From: Phreatobacter stygius | Lineage (GTDB): Bacteria > Pseudomonadota > Alphaproteobacteria > Rhizobiales > Phreatobacteraceae | Reading direction: 5' to 3' | Assembly: GCF_005144885.1 (NCBI RefSeq) | Contig: NZ_CP039690.1 | Span: 5,717,001 to 5,781,000 of the forward strand | DNA: 64,000 bases | Shown here: in pieces, positions 8,655 to 16,160 of the stretch | Layout of the letters: each line of letters opens with the position of its first letter | Position numbering within the stretch: position 1 is the stretch's first letter | The notes under the pieces: model-generated | Seen by the model: only the letters and a program-made list of their open reading frames with translations | What the model was told of the DNA's origin: nothing | The model's database searches: none | Made by a program: the position numbers and the translations under genes

Positions 8655-9542
8655 ATGAGCACGATCGCGTTTATCGGTCTTGGCAATATGGGCGGGCCGA
8701 TGGCGGCCAATCTCGTCAAGGCCGGCCACAGGGTTGTCGGCGTCGACGTCACCGAAGCCGCGATCGCCCACCATGTCGAGGCGGGCGGCGAGCGGGCGGC
8801 CTCGATCGCCGATGCCGTGGCCGGTGCCGACGTGGTGGTCACCATGCTGCCCTCGGGGCGCGAGGTGAGCGCGCTCTATCTCGGGCCATCGGGCATCATC
8901 GCCAAGGCCAAGGCCGGCGCGCTGCTGATCGATTCCTCGACCATCGACGTCGATACCGCCCGTGCGGTCGCCAAGGCTGCGGCGGACAAGGGCTTCGCCA
9001 TGCTCGACGGGCCGGTATCCGGCGGCGTCGGCGGCGCGGCCGGCGGCACGCTGACCTTCATGTGCGGCGGCGAGGACGACACCTTCGCGCGCGCCAAGCC
9101 GCTGCTCGAGGCCATGGGCAAGACCATCGTCCATGCCGGCGGACCGGGCAACGGCCAGGCCGCGAAGATCTGCAACAACATGATCCTCGGCATCACCATG
9201 ATCGCCACCTCGGAGGCCTTCGTGCTGGCCGAGAAGCTTGGCCTCGATGCCCAGAAGCTGTTCGACATCGCCTCCAAGTCGTCGGGCCAGTCCTGGTCGC
9301 TGACCACCTATTGCCCGGTGCCCGGCCCGGTGCCGACCAGCCCGGCCAATCGCGACTATCAGCCGGGTTTCACCGCGGCGATGATGCTGAAGGACCTGAA
9401 GCTCGCCCAGGACGCGGCGCGCTCGGCCAACGCGGTCACTCCTCTTGGCGCCGAGGCGACCTCGCTCTACGGCCTGTTCGCCGCCCAGGGCGGTTCGGCG
9501 ACCGACTTTTCCGGCATCGTCCGCTTCCTGCGCGGCAAGTGA
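8655..9542 (+). CDS. mmsB: 3-hydroxyisobutyrate dehydrogenase
   Basis: Oxidises 3-hydroxyisobutyrate to methylmalonate semialdehyde with NAD (295 residues). The N-terminal Rossmann motif FIGLGNMGGPMAANL is followed by the substrate loop DGPVSGGVGGAAGGTLTFM (about 118-135) and the catalytic lysine in GNGQAAKICNNM (about 171), all typical of the beta-hydroxyacid dehydrogenase family. QSWSLTTYCPVPG and the DFSGIVRFL ending fit the MmsB subgroup. A strong AGAGGAGG precedes the ATG. It closes the valine operon; methylmalonate-semialdehyde dehydrogenase is not in the window. Confidence 0.95.
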   Translation: MSTIAFIGLGNMGGPMAANLVKAGHRVVGVDVTEAAIAHHVEAGGERAASIADAVAGADVVVTMLPSGREVSALYLGPSGIIAKAKAGALLIDSSTIDVDTARAVAKAAADKGFAMLDGPVSGGVGGAAGGTLTFMCGGEDDTFARAKPLLEAMGKTIVHAGGPGNGQAAKICNNMILGITMIATSEAFVLAEKLGLDAQKLFDIASKSSGQSWSLTTYCPVPGPVPTSPANRDYQPGFTAAMMLKDLKLAQDAARSANAVTPLGAEATSLYGLFAAQGGSATDFSGIVRFLRGK

Positions 9543-9547
9543 CCGGA

Positions 9548-9830
9548 GCGAGTGGCGAATAGCGAATAGGGATGATGCCGCGCCAGCCGCGCTTCAACCC
9601 TCGCCCGCGCCTTCGCGGGAGAGGGTGGCGGCGGAGCCGCCGGGTGAGGGTGGTTGCGTCGATGCGCGCCGTGCATTCCGGGTCGAATTGATGGGCCGGC
9701 CCTCTTCACACCCTCACCCGGCCTTCGGCCACCCTCTCCCGCAAGCGGGCGAGGGTTTACGCGCGCTACGCGTTTCGCTTCATCCCCACTCGCCACTCGC
9801 CACTCGCCACTCGCCACTCACCATTCGCTA
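9548..9830. repeat. Dispersed palindromic repeat, family A, copy 2
   Basis: A complete copy. It opens with GCGAGTGGCGAATAGCGAAT and closes with a complementary run of CACTCGC units after CGCTTCATCCCC, so the whole 280-bp unit is one imperfect palindrome. Inner arms are CCCTCGCCCGCG...GCGGGAGAGGG and CCCTCTCCCGCAAGCGGGCGAGGG. It starts six bases after the mmsB stop and touches the end of the next gene on the opposite strand. Confidence 0.88.
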
Positions 9831-10439
9831 CTGCCGCGGCCTCAACGCGGGCAGGTCCAGCCGGGCGAGCGCGTTGATCGCCTCCATGCGCGAACCCCTG
9901 AGAGCGGTGAGGAAGTCGCGCGCCGCCGCGCCATAACCGCGCCGGCTGATGGCAAACAGCGCGACGCCGTCGGCGCGCGCGACGTATCGATAGGCATTCC
10001 ACTCGACGACGATGCCGTCGCCCTGGGGCGCGCTCATCAGAAAATCGAGAATGATCTCGCCGCTGCCCGGATTGCGGATCACCTGGTAATTGACCACGGG
10101 ATCGGTGCCCTTGCGCCGGTCCAGCATCGCGATCTGCGCGGCAACCGCGGTCTCCGGCGTCGCGCCCGAAGCCGACACCTCGACGATGAACATCTGCTGA
10201 TAGGTCTCCAGCCGCTGGCCGGCCGGCAGATATTCCTGCTTGAAATAATTCGGCGTCGGCCTGCTGGTCCAGGCCAGCGCGTGGTCGACGCCGGCAAAAC
10301 GGATCGGCCCCGGCAGCCCCAGCCTGTCGGTCGCGCCGGCCGATTGCGCCACCGCCGAACCGGTGCCCGCGACGATCAGCACGATGGCCGCCGCCAGGGC
10401 CCGAAGCGCGCGGGCAAATTTCGGTAAGAACATGGGCAT
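9828..10439 (-). CDS. Exported protein of unknown function
   Basis: A 203-residue protein with a clear signal peptide (basic start, LAAAIVLIVAGTGSAVAQS with an AxA cleavage near residue 32). The mature part has an alternating beta pattern (YQQMFIVEVSAS, GEIILDFLMSA, IVVEWNAYRYV) and no cysteines or catalytic signature. I do not recognise the family; conserved periplasmic proteins of this shape occur in Hyphomicrobiales. The ATG at 10439 or the in-frame ATG two codons later can both serve. Its 3' end meets repeat A2, and its promoter must lie in the AT-rich gap shared with ldtR. Confidence 0.75.
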   Translation of the reverse strand: MPMFLPKFARALRALAAAIVLIVAGTGSAVAQSAGATDRLGLPGPIRFAGVDHALAWTSRPTPNYFKQEYLPAGQRLETYQQMFIVEVSASGATPETAVAAQIAMLDRRKGTDPVVNYQVIRNPGSGEIILDFLMSAPQGDGIVVEWNAYRYVARADGVALFAISRRGYGAAARDFLTALRGSRMEAINALARLDLPALRPRQ

Positions 10440-10934
10440 CCCTTCGAAAGCGCTGGATCGCTGCCGCCATCAGGGCGCACCGCGATACCGTCTGACCTTG
10501 CGGTAGCTTTTAGCGTCACATCTTCCCCATGGGAAGGTGGCCGCTAAAATGCTGCCCTTTGGGCATGCTCAAGGAAGTATAAATGCCATGGCGACGATTG
10601 GACCCTTTCCTCCGGGGCCAATGGTTGATGGTCTCTTGCCGCGATAGCGATCAATCGGGAGCCAATTCGGTCCAAGCGTGGCAAGACCAGGGTTTGGATC
10701 GTGAATCATTTCTTGCCGCGATTGCATGAGGTTTATGAAGAGACAACAAGAGATTTTCAAAAGATCAATTCAAGATCTTGTTTAGCCTGCGAGGGTTAAA
10801 CCGTCTTCATCTTGTTTTTTTGGCGGCTCTTAAAACTCGTGGGTCTAGCTTGGGTGTCGACACGGACGGAAAACAGGGCCGTCCGGCCGAGGGCAAAAAC
10901 GCTCCGGCACCCGCAACAGGACAAGAGGCGTCAC
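10440..10934. other. AT-rich intergenic region between two divergent genes
   Basis: This 495-bp stretch is clearly lower in GC than its surroundings and holds no convincing gene. It contains a direct repeat CTTGCCGCGAT (10635-10645 and 10712-10722) and an inverted repeat AAGATC/GATCTT (10761-10766 and 10774-10779) about 155 bp before ldtR. These are candidate promoter or operator elements for ldtR and the exported-protein gene; the assignment is inference. Confidence 0.5.
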
Positions 10935-11465
10935 ATGACTACGGCTGCCAAGACCCGCGACATCGCGGCTCCCCCGATCTCGCCGGAGCGCCAGGAGCGC
11001 TTCGAGGCGATCAGCCCGGCCTATCTGGAGGCGCTCACGCTGATCGAGCGGCTGCATCGCCGCCTGCTCGACGTGATCAAGGACGAGTTCGACCGGCGCA
11101 ACCGCTCCGATATCAACGCGGTGCAGGCTCTGCTGCTGTTCAATATCGGCGACCGCGAGCTGACCGCCGGCGAGCTGCGCACCAAGGGCTATTATCTTGG
11201 CTCCAACGTTTCCTACAATCTGAAGAAGCTGGTCGAGATGGGTTACCTGTCGCACCAGCGCTCGCGCATCGATCGTCGTTCGGTGCGCATCAGCCTGACC
11301 GACAAGGGCCATGAGGTCGCCGATGTGGTCGGCGCGCTCTATGCCAAGCATGTGCGCACGGTCGAACAGGTCGGCGGAATTTCGCTCGACGACTTCAAGG
11401 GTCTGAACAAGGCGCTGCTCCGGCTCGAGCGCTTCTGGACCGACCAGATTCTCTATCGGCTCTGA
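10935..11465 (+). CDS. ldtR: MarR-family regulator of cell-wall L,D-transpeptidase (LdtR type)
   Basis: A 176-residue winged-helix regulator. The DNA-binding core spans about 45-125 (INAVQALLLFNIG, LTAGELRTKGYYLGSNVSYNLKKLVEMGYL, wing SRIDRRSVRISLTDKG). The GYYLGSNVSYNLKKL recognition region and the long C-terminal dimerisation helix match LdtR of Sinorhizobium and Liberibacter, known to control the L,D-transpeptidase LdtP and stress tolerance. Start is ATG at 10935 after AAGAGG. A 41-codon membrane ORF follows by 18 bp and then an intrinsic terminator. The probable target, ldtP, lies 2.8 kb downstream rather than adjacent. Confidence 0.9.
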   Translation: MTTAAKTRDIAAPPISPERQERFEAISPAYLEALTLIERLHRRLLDVIKDEFDRRNRSDINAVQALLLFNIGDRELTAGELRTKGYYLGSNVSYNLKKLVEMGYLSHQRSRIDRRSVRISLTDKGHEVADVVGALYAKHVRTVEQVGGISLDDFKGLNKALLRLERFWTDQILYRL

Positions 11466-11483
11466 CAGGCGACGAGATCCATC

Positions 11484-11609
11484 ATGACGGCTTTGCCTGA
11501 CTGGCCCATGGCCCTGGCCGGCGTCGCGCTGGTCCTGATACTGGCCGAAAACGCCCTCGCCATTGTCGGTGCCGGCCTCTGGTTCGGCGACAATGGCGGC
11601 GGCGACTGA
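11484..11609 (+). CDS. Possible 41-residue membrane protein downstream of ldtR
   Basis: An ATG 18 bp after ldtR opens a 41-codon frame with one hydrophobic helix (MALAGVALVLILAENALAIV) and a Gly/Asp tail. A weak GAG-type ribosome site precedes it, and an intrinsic terminator begins 22 bp after its stop, so it would be the last gene of the ldtR transcript. Such short ORFs can be chance; the single clean helix and the position argue for a real small protein. Confidence 0.5.
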   Translation: MTALPDWPMALAGVALVLILAENALAIVGAGLWFGDNGGGD

Positions 11610-11630
11610 TTGCCCCTGGCAAACTTCAAA

Positions 11631-11661
11631 AGGCCCGGCTCGTGAGCCGGGCCTTTTTCTT
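11631..11661 (+). terminator. Rho-independent terminator of the ldtR transcript
   Basis: AGGCCCGGCT and AGCCGGGCCT form a perfect 10-bp GC-rich stem with a CGTG loop, followed by TTTTTCTT. Confidence 0.92.
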
Positions 11662-11694
11662 ATTCGAGACATCAGGCGTTGCCGGACGACAGCA

Positions 11695-12081
11695 TCACCG
11701 CAATGACCGGCGCTCCACGGCGCAGCTATTCAGCGGTCCCGGCCGCCTGGCCACCAATGATGGCTGGTCATGATGCCCGCTTGAGCTGGCTGTCGTCTTC
11801 CGGGTCTGGCCCTGCCGGCCCCGGCCAATCGGCGGCGCTGGTCGAGACCGCGCCTTCGACAGGGGGCGGGTGCGGCAATCCATGACCTGCACGGTGTCGA
11901 TTACCCGGTCTTCCGCATTGCAAAGCTCGACACGCCAACCCTCGACATCGCAGCCCATCGCATGGGCGCTGTCGGCAAGCTGGCCGGCATAGACGCGCGC
12001 GGCGGCAAGGTCGGGAAATGCCTGTCTTTCGCTGAACTCGACAACCGGGCCATTCATCACGTCGAAAATGAACTGCTGCAC
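11695..12081 (-). CDS. DUF6894-like small protein with a low-complexity tail
   Basis: The first 66 residues (FIFDVMNGPVVEFSERQAFP, then DLAAARVYAGQLADSA and VEGWRVELCNAEDRVIDTVQV) follow the pattern of a small family I know as DUF6894, abundant in Hyphomicrobiales, usually about 70-90 residues and of unknown function. The remaining 60 residues are Arg/Pro/Ser-rich and look like read-through into non-coding sequence, perhaps after loss of the original stop. Start is GTG at 12081 with CGGAGA upstream. It is head-to-tail with no clear partner. Confidence 0.55.
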   Translation of the reverse strand: MQQFIFDVMNGPVVEFSERQAFPDLAAARVYAGQLADSAHAMGCDVEGWRVELCNAEDRVIDTVQVMDCRTRPLSKARSRPAPPIGRGRQGQTRKTTASSSGHHDQPSLVARRPGPLNSCAVERRSLR

Positions 12082-12407
12082 TGCGATCTCCGGTCAAAGG
12101 ACGACCATGGGGCAACGCATGACATTCGGCTTCGCCTCGGCGCGACTGATGCGCGATTTGCAGGGGCACTTCCACCCGGGATCTGTCGACAGCTCGACCG
12201 CCACCGTTCCGATCGGTTGGCGTGCTTAACGACGCGTGTGAGGGCATCGTCGGCCAGCGCCTGGATCAGGCGGTGGGCGGCCTCGGCCGATCGGCCGGTC
12301 GCGGTCAAGGCGACAAAGAACGGGAAGCCGGTGAGGGCGAACAGCACATCGACCAGATAGGCCCCGGCGCTGCACGGGCGAGCGCTGGGGGCAAGGTTGG
12401 CCTCGGC
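12082..12407. other. Gap without a supported gene
   Basis: A 326-bp stretch between two minus-strand genes. A GTG at 12351 opens a minus-strand frame beginning VLFALTGFPFFVALTATGR, which looks partly protein-like but loses character after about 45 codons. It may be the remnant of a decayed small gene. No terminator or repeat is visible. Confidence 0.4.
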
Positions 12408-12809
12408 TCAGGCGACCATGAACTGGTAGTCGACCAGGATGCGGCCGGCGCCGTCGAGGTGGAGGAATTCGAGCCCGACGGCGGTCACCTCGCCAGTGCC
12501 GTTCGCGACCATTTCCCAGTTGAAGGTGATCGTGTCCTGCAGCGCCTGGGCATTGGCCACCACGCGGAAATGCTGGTTCTTTGAGACGACATTGGTCTCG
12601 TGCGAGCCGGTGACGCGGGCCTCCAGCGCCTCGTAACCCCGGACCTCGCGGGTCTTGACGAAATGTTCGCCCTTGGGCGCCCAGAGTTCGGCGATCTGCC
12701 GGCGCCGCGCCGCCGGGTTCTTTTCGTTCCAGACGGCGACGTAGCGCTCGGCCAAGGCCTGCGCCTGTGCCGGGCTGAGCGGCGTCGGATTGCTGGCGGC
12801 CTGGCTCAT
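12408..12809 (-). CDS. NTF2-like / SnoaL-type protein
   Basis: A 133-residue protein of the NTF2-like cone fold: helix AQALAERYVAVWNEKNPAARRRQIAELW, then the strand pattern HFRVVANAQALQDTITFNWEM and GLEFLHLDGAGRILVDYQFM. Members may be isomerases, hydratases or binding proteins; nothing here fixes the ligand. Start ATG at 12809 follows GGAGACG. The next upstream gene on this strand is an NmrA-type oxidoreductase 189 bp away, so co-transcription is possible but not shown. Confidence 0.8.
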   Translation of the reverse strand: MSQAASNPTPLSPAQAQALAERYVAVWNEKNPAARRRQIAELWAPKGEHFVKTREVRGYEALEARVTGSHETNVVSKNQHFRVVANAQALQDTITFNWEMVANGTGEVTAVGLEFLHLDGAGRILVDYQFMVA

Positions 12810-12997
12810 GATCGTCTCCTGTGCCCTCGAGGCAGCGGTCCGGCGGCAGCTTGGTCGCTCCCGCCGGTCGCACTAGAGACCATATGCCTGGATGTTAAAA
12901 CGTTGATATTGCCAATTTCATCGTCCGGGGGCCCAAGGTCGCGCAATTGCGAGCCCTCCGGACCGCGCCGGCGCGGCGATCGATCCGTCCGGCATGC

Positions 12998-13837
12998 TCA
13001 GACGGCGAAGCGGGCGGCGTGGTCCCGGGCATAGGTTTCGAGCCGGCGCGGCGCCTTGCCGGTCAGCACTTCGACCGCATCGGTCACGCCGGTGGTCCAG
13101 CCTTCGCGCACGGGATGGAAAAGTACGGCCAGGAAGCGCGCATAATCGGCTGGAACGCCGGCACCGGTCAGGAGGCCGACAAAAGCCGCGTCGTCGACGG
13201 CCTGATAGGCGATCGGCCGGTTCGCCGTCTCCGACAGGATTGCCGCGGCGTCGGCATAACCGAGGGCTGCCGGACCCGTCAGGTTGAACGCCTGGCCATC
13301 GAAGCGGCTGCTGGTCAGGACCGCCGCCGCGCTGGCGGCGATGTCGCGCGCGTCGATGAAGCTGGTTTTCGCCTGCGCCGCCGGGACCGCGATCACGCCA
13401 TGCCGAACGCCCTCCAGCCAATAGGTGTGGAAATTGTCGGCGAACCAATTGGGCCTGAGGATCACGAAGGGCGTGCCCGAGCGCTCCAGCAGCCGTTCCG
13501 CCTGTCGATAGGGGATGGTCTCGTCGGCATCGACGCCGAGCGCGGTCTGCAGCACTACTTTGATCCGGCGACCGGCCGCCGCCTCGATCACCGGCGCCAG
13601 CAGCTCGACGACGTTCAGGTGGCCCGCCGGCACGAGCACATAGGCCCGGTCGACGCCATCGAGCGCGGCAGCGAAGCCGTCTGTTGCGCTGATATCGAAG
13701 CGCACCGCCTCGGCGCCTGCGACCGGGCTTGCCGAACGCGAGGCCGCTTTCACCCGTTCGCCGCTGGCCACCAGGGTTTCGACCAGCGGTGCGCCGACAT
13801 TGCCGGTCGCGCCGAGAACCAGAATAGTGCCTGCCAT
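12998..13837 (-). CDS. NAD(P)-binding NmrA/atypical SDR protein
   Basis: A 279-residue Rossmann protein. ILVLGATGNVGAPLVETL at the N-terminus is the NmrA/atypical short-chain dehydrogenase nucleotide motif. FVILRPNWFADNF and SFIDARDIAASAAAVL are hallmarks of the family that includes NAD(P)H:quinone oxidoreductase QorB/YtfG and redox-sensing NmrA proteins. No Tyr-x3-Lys catalytic pair is evident, so a reductase or redox-sensor role cannot be separated. Start at ATG 13837 with GCGAGG upstream; an earlier in-frame ATG at 13927 has no homology support. It lies between ldtR and ldtP, where it seems to be an insertion. Confidence 0.85.
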   Translation of the reverse strand: MAGTILVLGATGNVGAPLVETLVASGERVKAASRSASPVAGAEAVRFDISATDGFAAALDGVDRAYVLVPAGHLNVVELLAPVIEAAAGRRIKVVLQTALGVDADETIPYRQAERLLERSGTPFVILRPNWFADNFHTYWLEGVRHGVIAVPAAQAKTSFIDARDIAASAAAVLTSSRFDGQAFNLTGPAALGYADAAAILSETANRPIAYQAVDDAAFVGLLTGAGVPADYARFLAVLFHPVREGWTTGVTDAVEVLTGKAPRRLETYARDHAARFAV

Positions 13838-14288
13838 GTCAGCCTCGCTTGTCCATAGTTTCCGTTGGAGACTATCTCCCCATCGGGAACCACTTAAGCG
13901 GACCGGCGACGGCTGGAAAGAAGGCACCTTTCGGTCACATGGTCACCGCGCGGATACCGCTCCGTCGCGTGGTGGGCCGGAGCGGCAGCCGGGCGGATAC
14001 CGCTCCATCGCGCGGTGAGCCGGAGCGGCGAGGCGGCGTCGCCTGACGACGACGGCGTCATCACGATCGCGCGACGATGGCGCCTGGGGCCGTCATTTGC
14101 TTGGGGTGAGGGGCGCGGGGAGCGTTCGCGGCGGCCTGCGGCCTCGTGGTTTTTGCGTGGCCGATCGGAGACAGTATTGCCTGTTCCCGCGGCTTTGCGG
14201 GGCAGCTTTGTGCCAATCGCCTTGAGTTGGTCACAATGGTTGCACTACTAGCTGCCTTAGGGTCGCCGTATCGTTTTCCTTAACGATA
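13838..14288. other. Intergenic region upstream of ldtP with a two-copy direct repeat
   Basis: This 451-bp gap includes two copies of a 37-bp unit (GCGGATACCGCTCC, TCGCG, GGTG, GCCGGAGCGGC) at about 13950-13986 and 13993-14029, 43 bp apart. Downstream, AT-richer sequence just before ldtP (about 14220-14288) is the likely promoter zone and the place to look for an LdtR operator. No gene is supported. Confidence 0.55.
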
Positions 14289-15635
14289 ATGGTGTTCAGT
14301 CCAAGCCGACGGTGGGGGCCAAGGCCTTCGCCGAGCAGCCGGAGAGTCCTTGTGTCGCGAAACAAAACCTCATCCGCCGGAACCGTGACAGTCAGCCGCC
14401 GCGTCCTGCTCGGCTCGATGGTTTCGGCCTATGCGCTTGCCGCCGGCGGCGCCTCCGCGCTCGCCCAGGGCGTGCGTGGCGGGGCCAGCACGGCCGAATG
14501 GGGCGACAGCTTCGACGCCGGATCGCGTTCGCGCGCCACCCGCAATACCTTCCCGGTCCTCGGCCCGCATACGGTGCAGGGCCTGGAACAGGCGATCGGC
14601 CAATATCAGACGATCGTCTCCCGTGGCGGCTGGCGGCCGATTCCCGCCGGCGAGCGGCTGCGCATCGGCACGCGCCGCCCGGCCGTCGTGCTGTTGCGCG
14701 ACCGGCTGATGGCGACCGGCGATCTCGACAGCAATGTCGGTCGGTCCGACGTGTTCGACAGCTTCGTCGACACCGCGGTCAGGCGCTTCCAGGTCCGCCA
14801 CGGCATTTCGCCGGACGGACAGGTGCGCGAATCGACCTTCCAGGCGCTGAACGTTCCGGCCGAGCTGCGGCTGCGCCAGCTCGAGACCAACCTGGTCCGC
14901 GTGCGCGCCCATTCGGGCTTCCTCGGCAATCGCTACATCGTCCTGAACATCCCGGCCGCCCAGGCCGAGGCGGTCGAGAACGGCGCCGTCGTGTCGCGCC
15001 ATGTCGCGGTCGTCGGCAAGGCCGACCGTCAGTCGCCGGTCATTTCGACCCGCGTCGCCGACATCAATTTTAATCCCTACTGGACCGTGCCGGCCTCGAT
15101 CATCCGCAAGGACCTGATCCCGAAAATGCAGGCCGAACCGGACTATCTCACCAAGAACCGCATTCGCATCTTCAACGGCCAGGGCCAGGAAGTCGCGGCG
15201 ACCTCGATCAACTGGAACTCGATGGATGCGATGAACTATCGCTTCCGCCAGGACCCGTTCGAGGGCAATTCGATGGGCAATGTGCGCATCAACATTCCGA
15301 ACGCCCATCAGGTCTATATGCATGACACGCCGTCCAAGGGCCTGTTCGGCGAAGATCAGCGTTTCCACTCGTCCGGCTGCGCGCGGATCCAGAACGTCCG
15401 GGAGCTGATCGCCTGGATCCTCCAGGGCACGCCCTGGACCCGTTCCGAGATCGACCGCATCTTCCGCACCGTCGACCGGGTCGATGCCCGTCCGCTGCAG
15501 CCGGTGCCGGTCTATTGGGTCTATGTCACCGCCTGGGCCGATCCCGACGGCATGGTCCAGTTCCGCAACGACATCTACCTGCGTGACGGCGCCGGCGCCC
15601 AGGTTGCGCTCGGCCAGCAGGCCCAGCCGGAATAA
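14289..15635 (+). CDS. ldtP: L,D-transpeptidase with peptidoglycan-binding domain (LdtP type)
   Basis: A periplasmic enzyme that cross-links or modifies peptidoglycan through meso-diaminopimelate. About residues 38-60 form an export signal with a twin-arginine look (SRRVLLGSMVSAYALAAGGASA). Residues about 130-190 hold a PG_binding_1 domain (AVRRFQVRHGISPDGQVRESTFQALN). The YkuD catalytic core follows, with HDTPSKGLFGEDQRFHSSGCARIQ carrying the essential His and Cys. Length (448) fits the family. The first 20-35 residues are doubtful; in-frame GTGs at 14352 and 14388 are possible starts. It is the expected target of LdtR. A terminator follows the gene. Confidence 0.93.
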   Translation: MVFSPSRRWGPRPSPSSRRVLVSRNKTSSAGTVTVSRRVLLGSMVSAYALAAGGASALAQGVRGGASTAEWGDSFDAGSRSRATRNTFPVLGPHTVQGLEQAIGQYQTIVSRGGWRPIPAGERLRIGTRRPAVVLLRDRLMATGDLDSNVGRSDVFDSFVDTAVRRFQVRHGISPDGQVRESTFQALNVPAELRLRQLETNLVRVRAHSGFLGNRYIVLNIPAAQAEAVENGAVVSRHVAVVGKADRQSPVISTRVADINFNPYWTVPASIIRKDLIPKMQAEPDYLTKNRIRIFNGQGQEVAATSINWNSMDAMNYRFRQDPFEGNSMGNVRINIPNAHQVYMHDTPSKGLFGEDQRFHSSGCARIQNVRELIAWILQGTPWTRSEIDRIFRTVDRVDARPLQPVPVYWVYVTAWADPDGMVQFRNDIYLRDGAGAQVALGQQAQPE

Positions 15636-15667
15636 TCGGCAGCGACACCTTCCAGGCGTTGCTCCAA

Positions 15668-15696
15668 GCCCGGCCGTCGCGCCGGGCTTTTTCTTT
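15668..15696 (+). terminator. Rho-independent terminator after ldtP
   Basis: GCCCGGC and GCCGGGC form a 7-bp stem with a CGTCGC loop, followed by TTTTTCTTTT. Confidence 0.88.
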
Positions 15697-15736
15697 TGCA
15701 GGCTTGCTGCCGGCCGGTCTGTGGCAGACTGCCGCC

Positions 15737-15949
15737 ATGGCCGAATCGAACCCGCGCGAGGTCTATTTCGAATTCACGCCCATCGGTCAGGTGGTGCGGG
15801 TGGCCGCGGTTTGCGCCGAGACCGGCGTCGAGGTGATCGTCATGGGGCCAGCCTCGGCGACGCGGCGCGACCTTGAGCAACTGGCTCTGCGCAAGCTCGA
15901 ATGGCGCCTGGCCCAGGCTGGCGAGGATCAGGCGCGGGCCGGCCGATAG
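15737..15949 (+). CDS. Small conserved protein (DUF6898-like)
   Basis: A 70-residue protein: EVYFEFTPIGQVVRVAAVCAETGVEVIVMGPASATRRDLEQLALRKLEWRL resembles a short family widespread in Hyphomicrobiales that I know as DUF6898 (from memory). It predicts as a beta-rich half followed by a helix. No function is known. The ATG at 15737 is preferred since the family begins just before EVYFEF; upstream in-frame codons overlap the ldtP terminator. Confidence 0.75.
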   Translation: MAESNPREVYFEFTPIGQVVRVAAVCAETGVEVIVMGPASATRRDLEQLALRKLEWRLAQAGEDQARAGR

Positions 15950-16160
15950 GTCGATTGATCGGCGGGCCGACCTTGCGCTCCGGCGCGCTGGCGCCAGACG
16001 TGGTCGCGCCAACAAGTCCGGTTGCCAGCGCTCGGATCATCGACGACGCAAATCGACTTGCTTTGTCATACGCGGCTAATGCGACGTAGGGTCATGCCCG
16101 GAAATACGCGGCATGTCGAAGCAACGCACCATAGCAATAGTCCGGCGCCAATAGCGACGC

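Noticed and set aside
10569-10760. 63-codon minus-strand frame in the AT-rich gap
   Set aside because: No ribosome site, no signal or domain, and it lies in the probable promoter zone of the neighbouring genes.
12226-12351. Possible small minus-strand gene starting at GTG 12351
   Set aside because: Only the first 30-45 codons look protein-like, with no clear ribosome site or family; left as a possible remnant.
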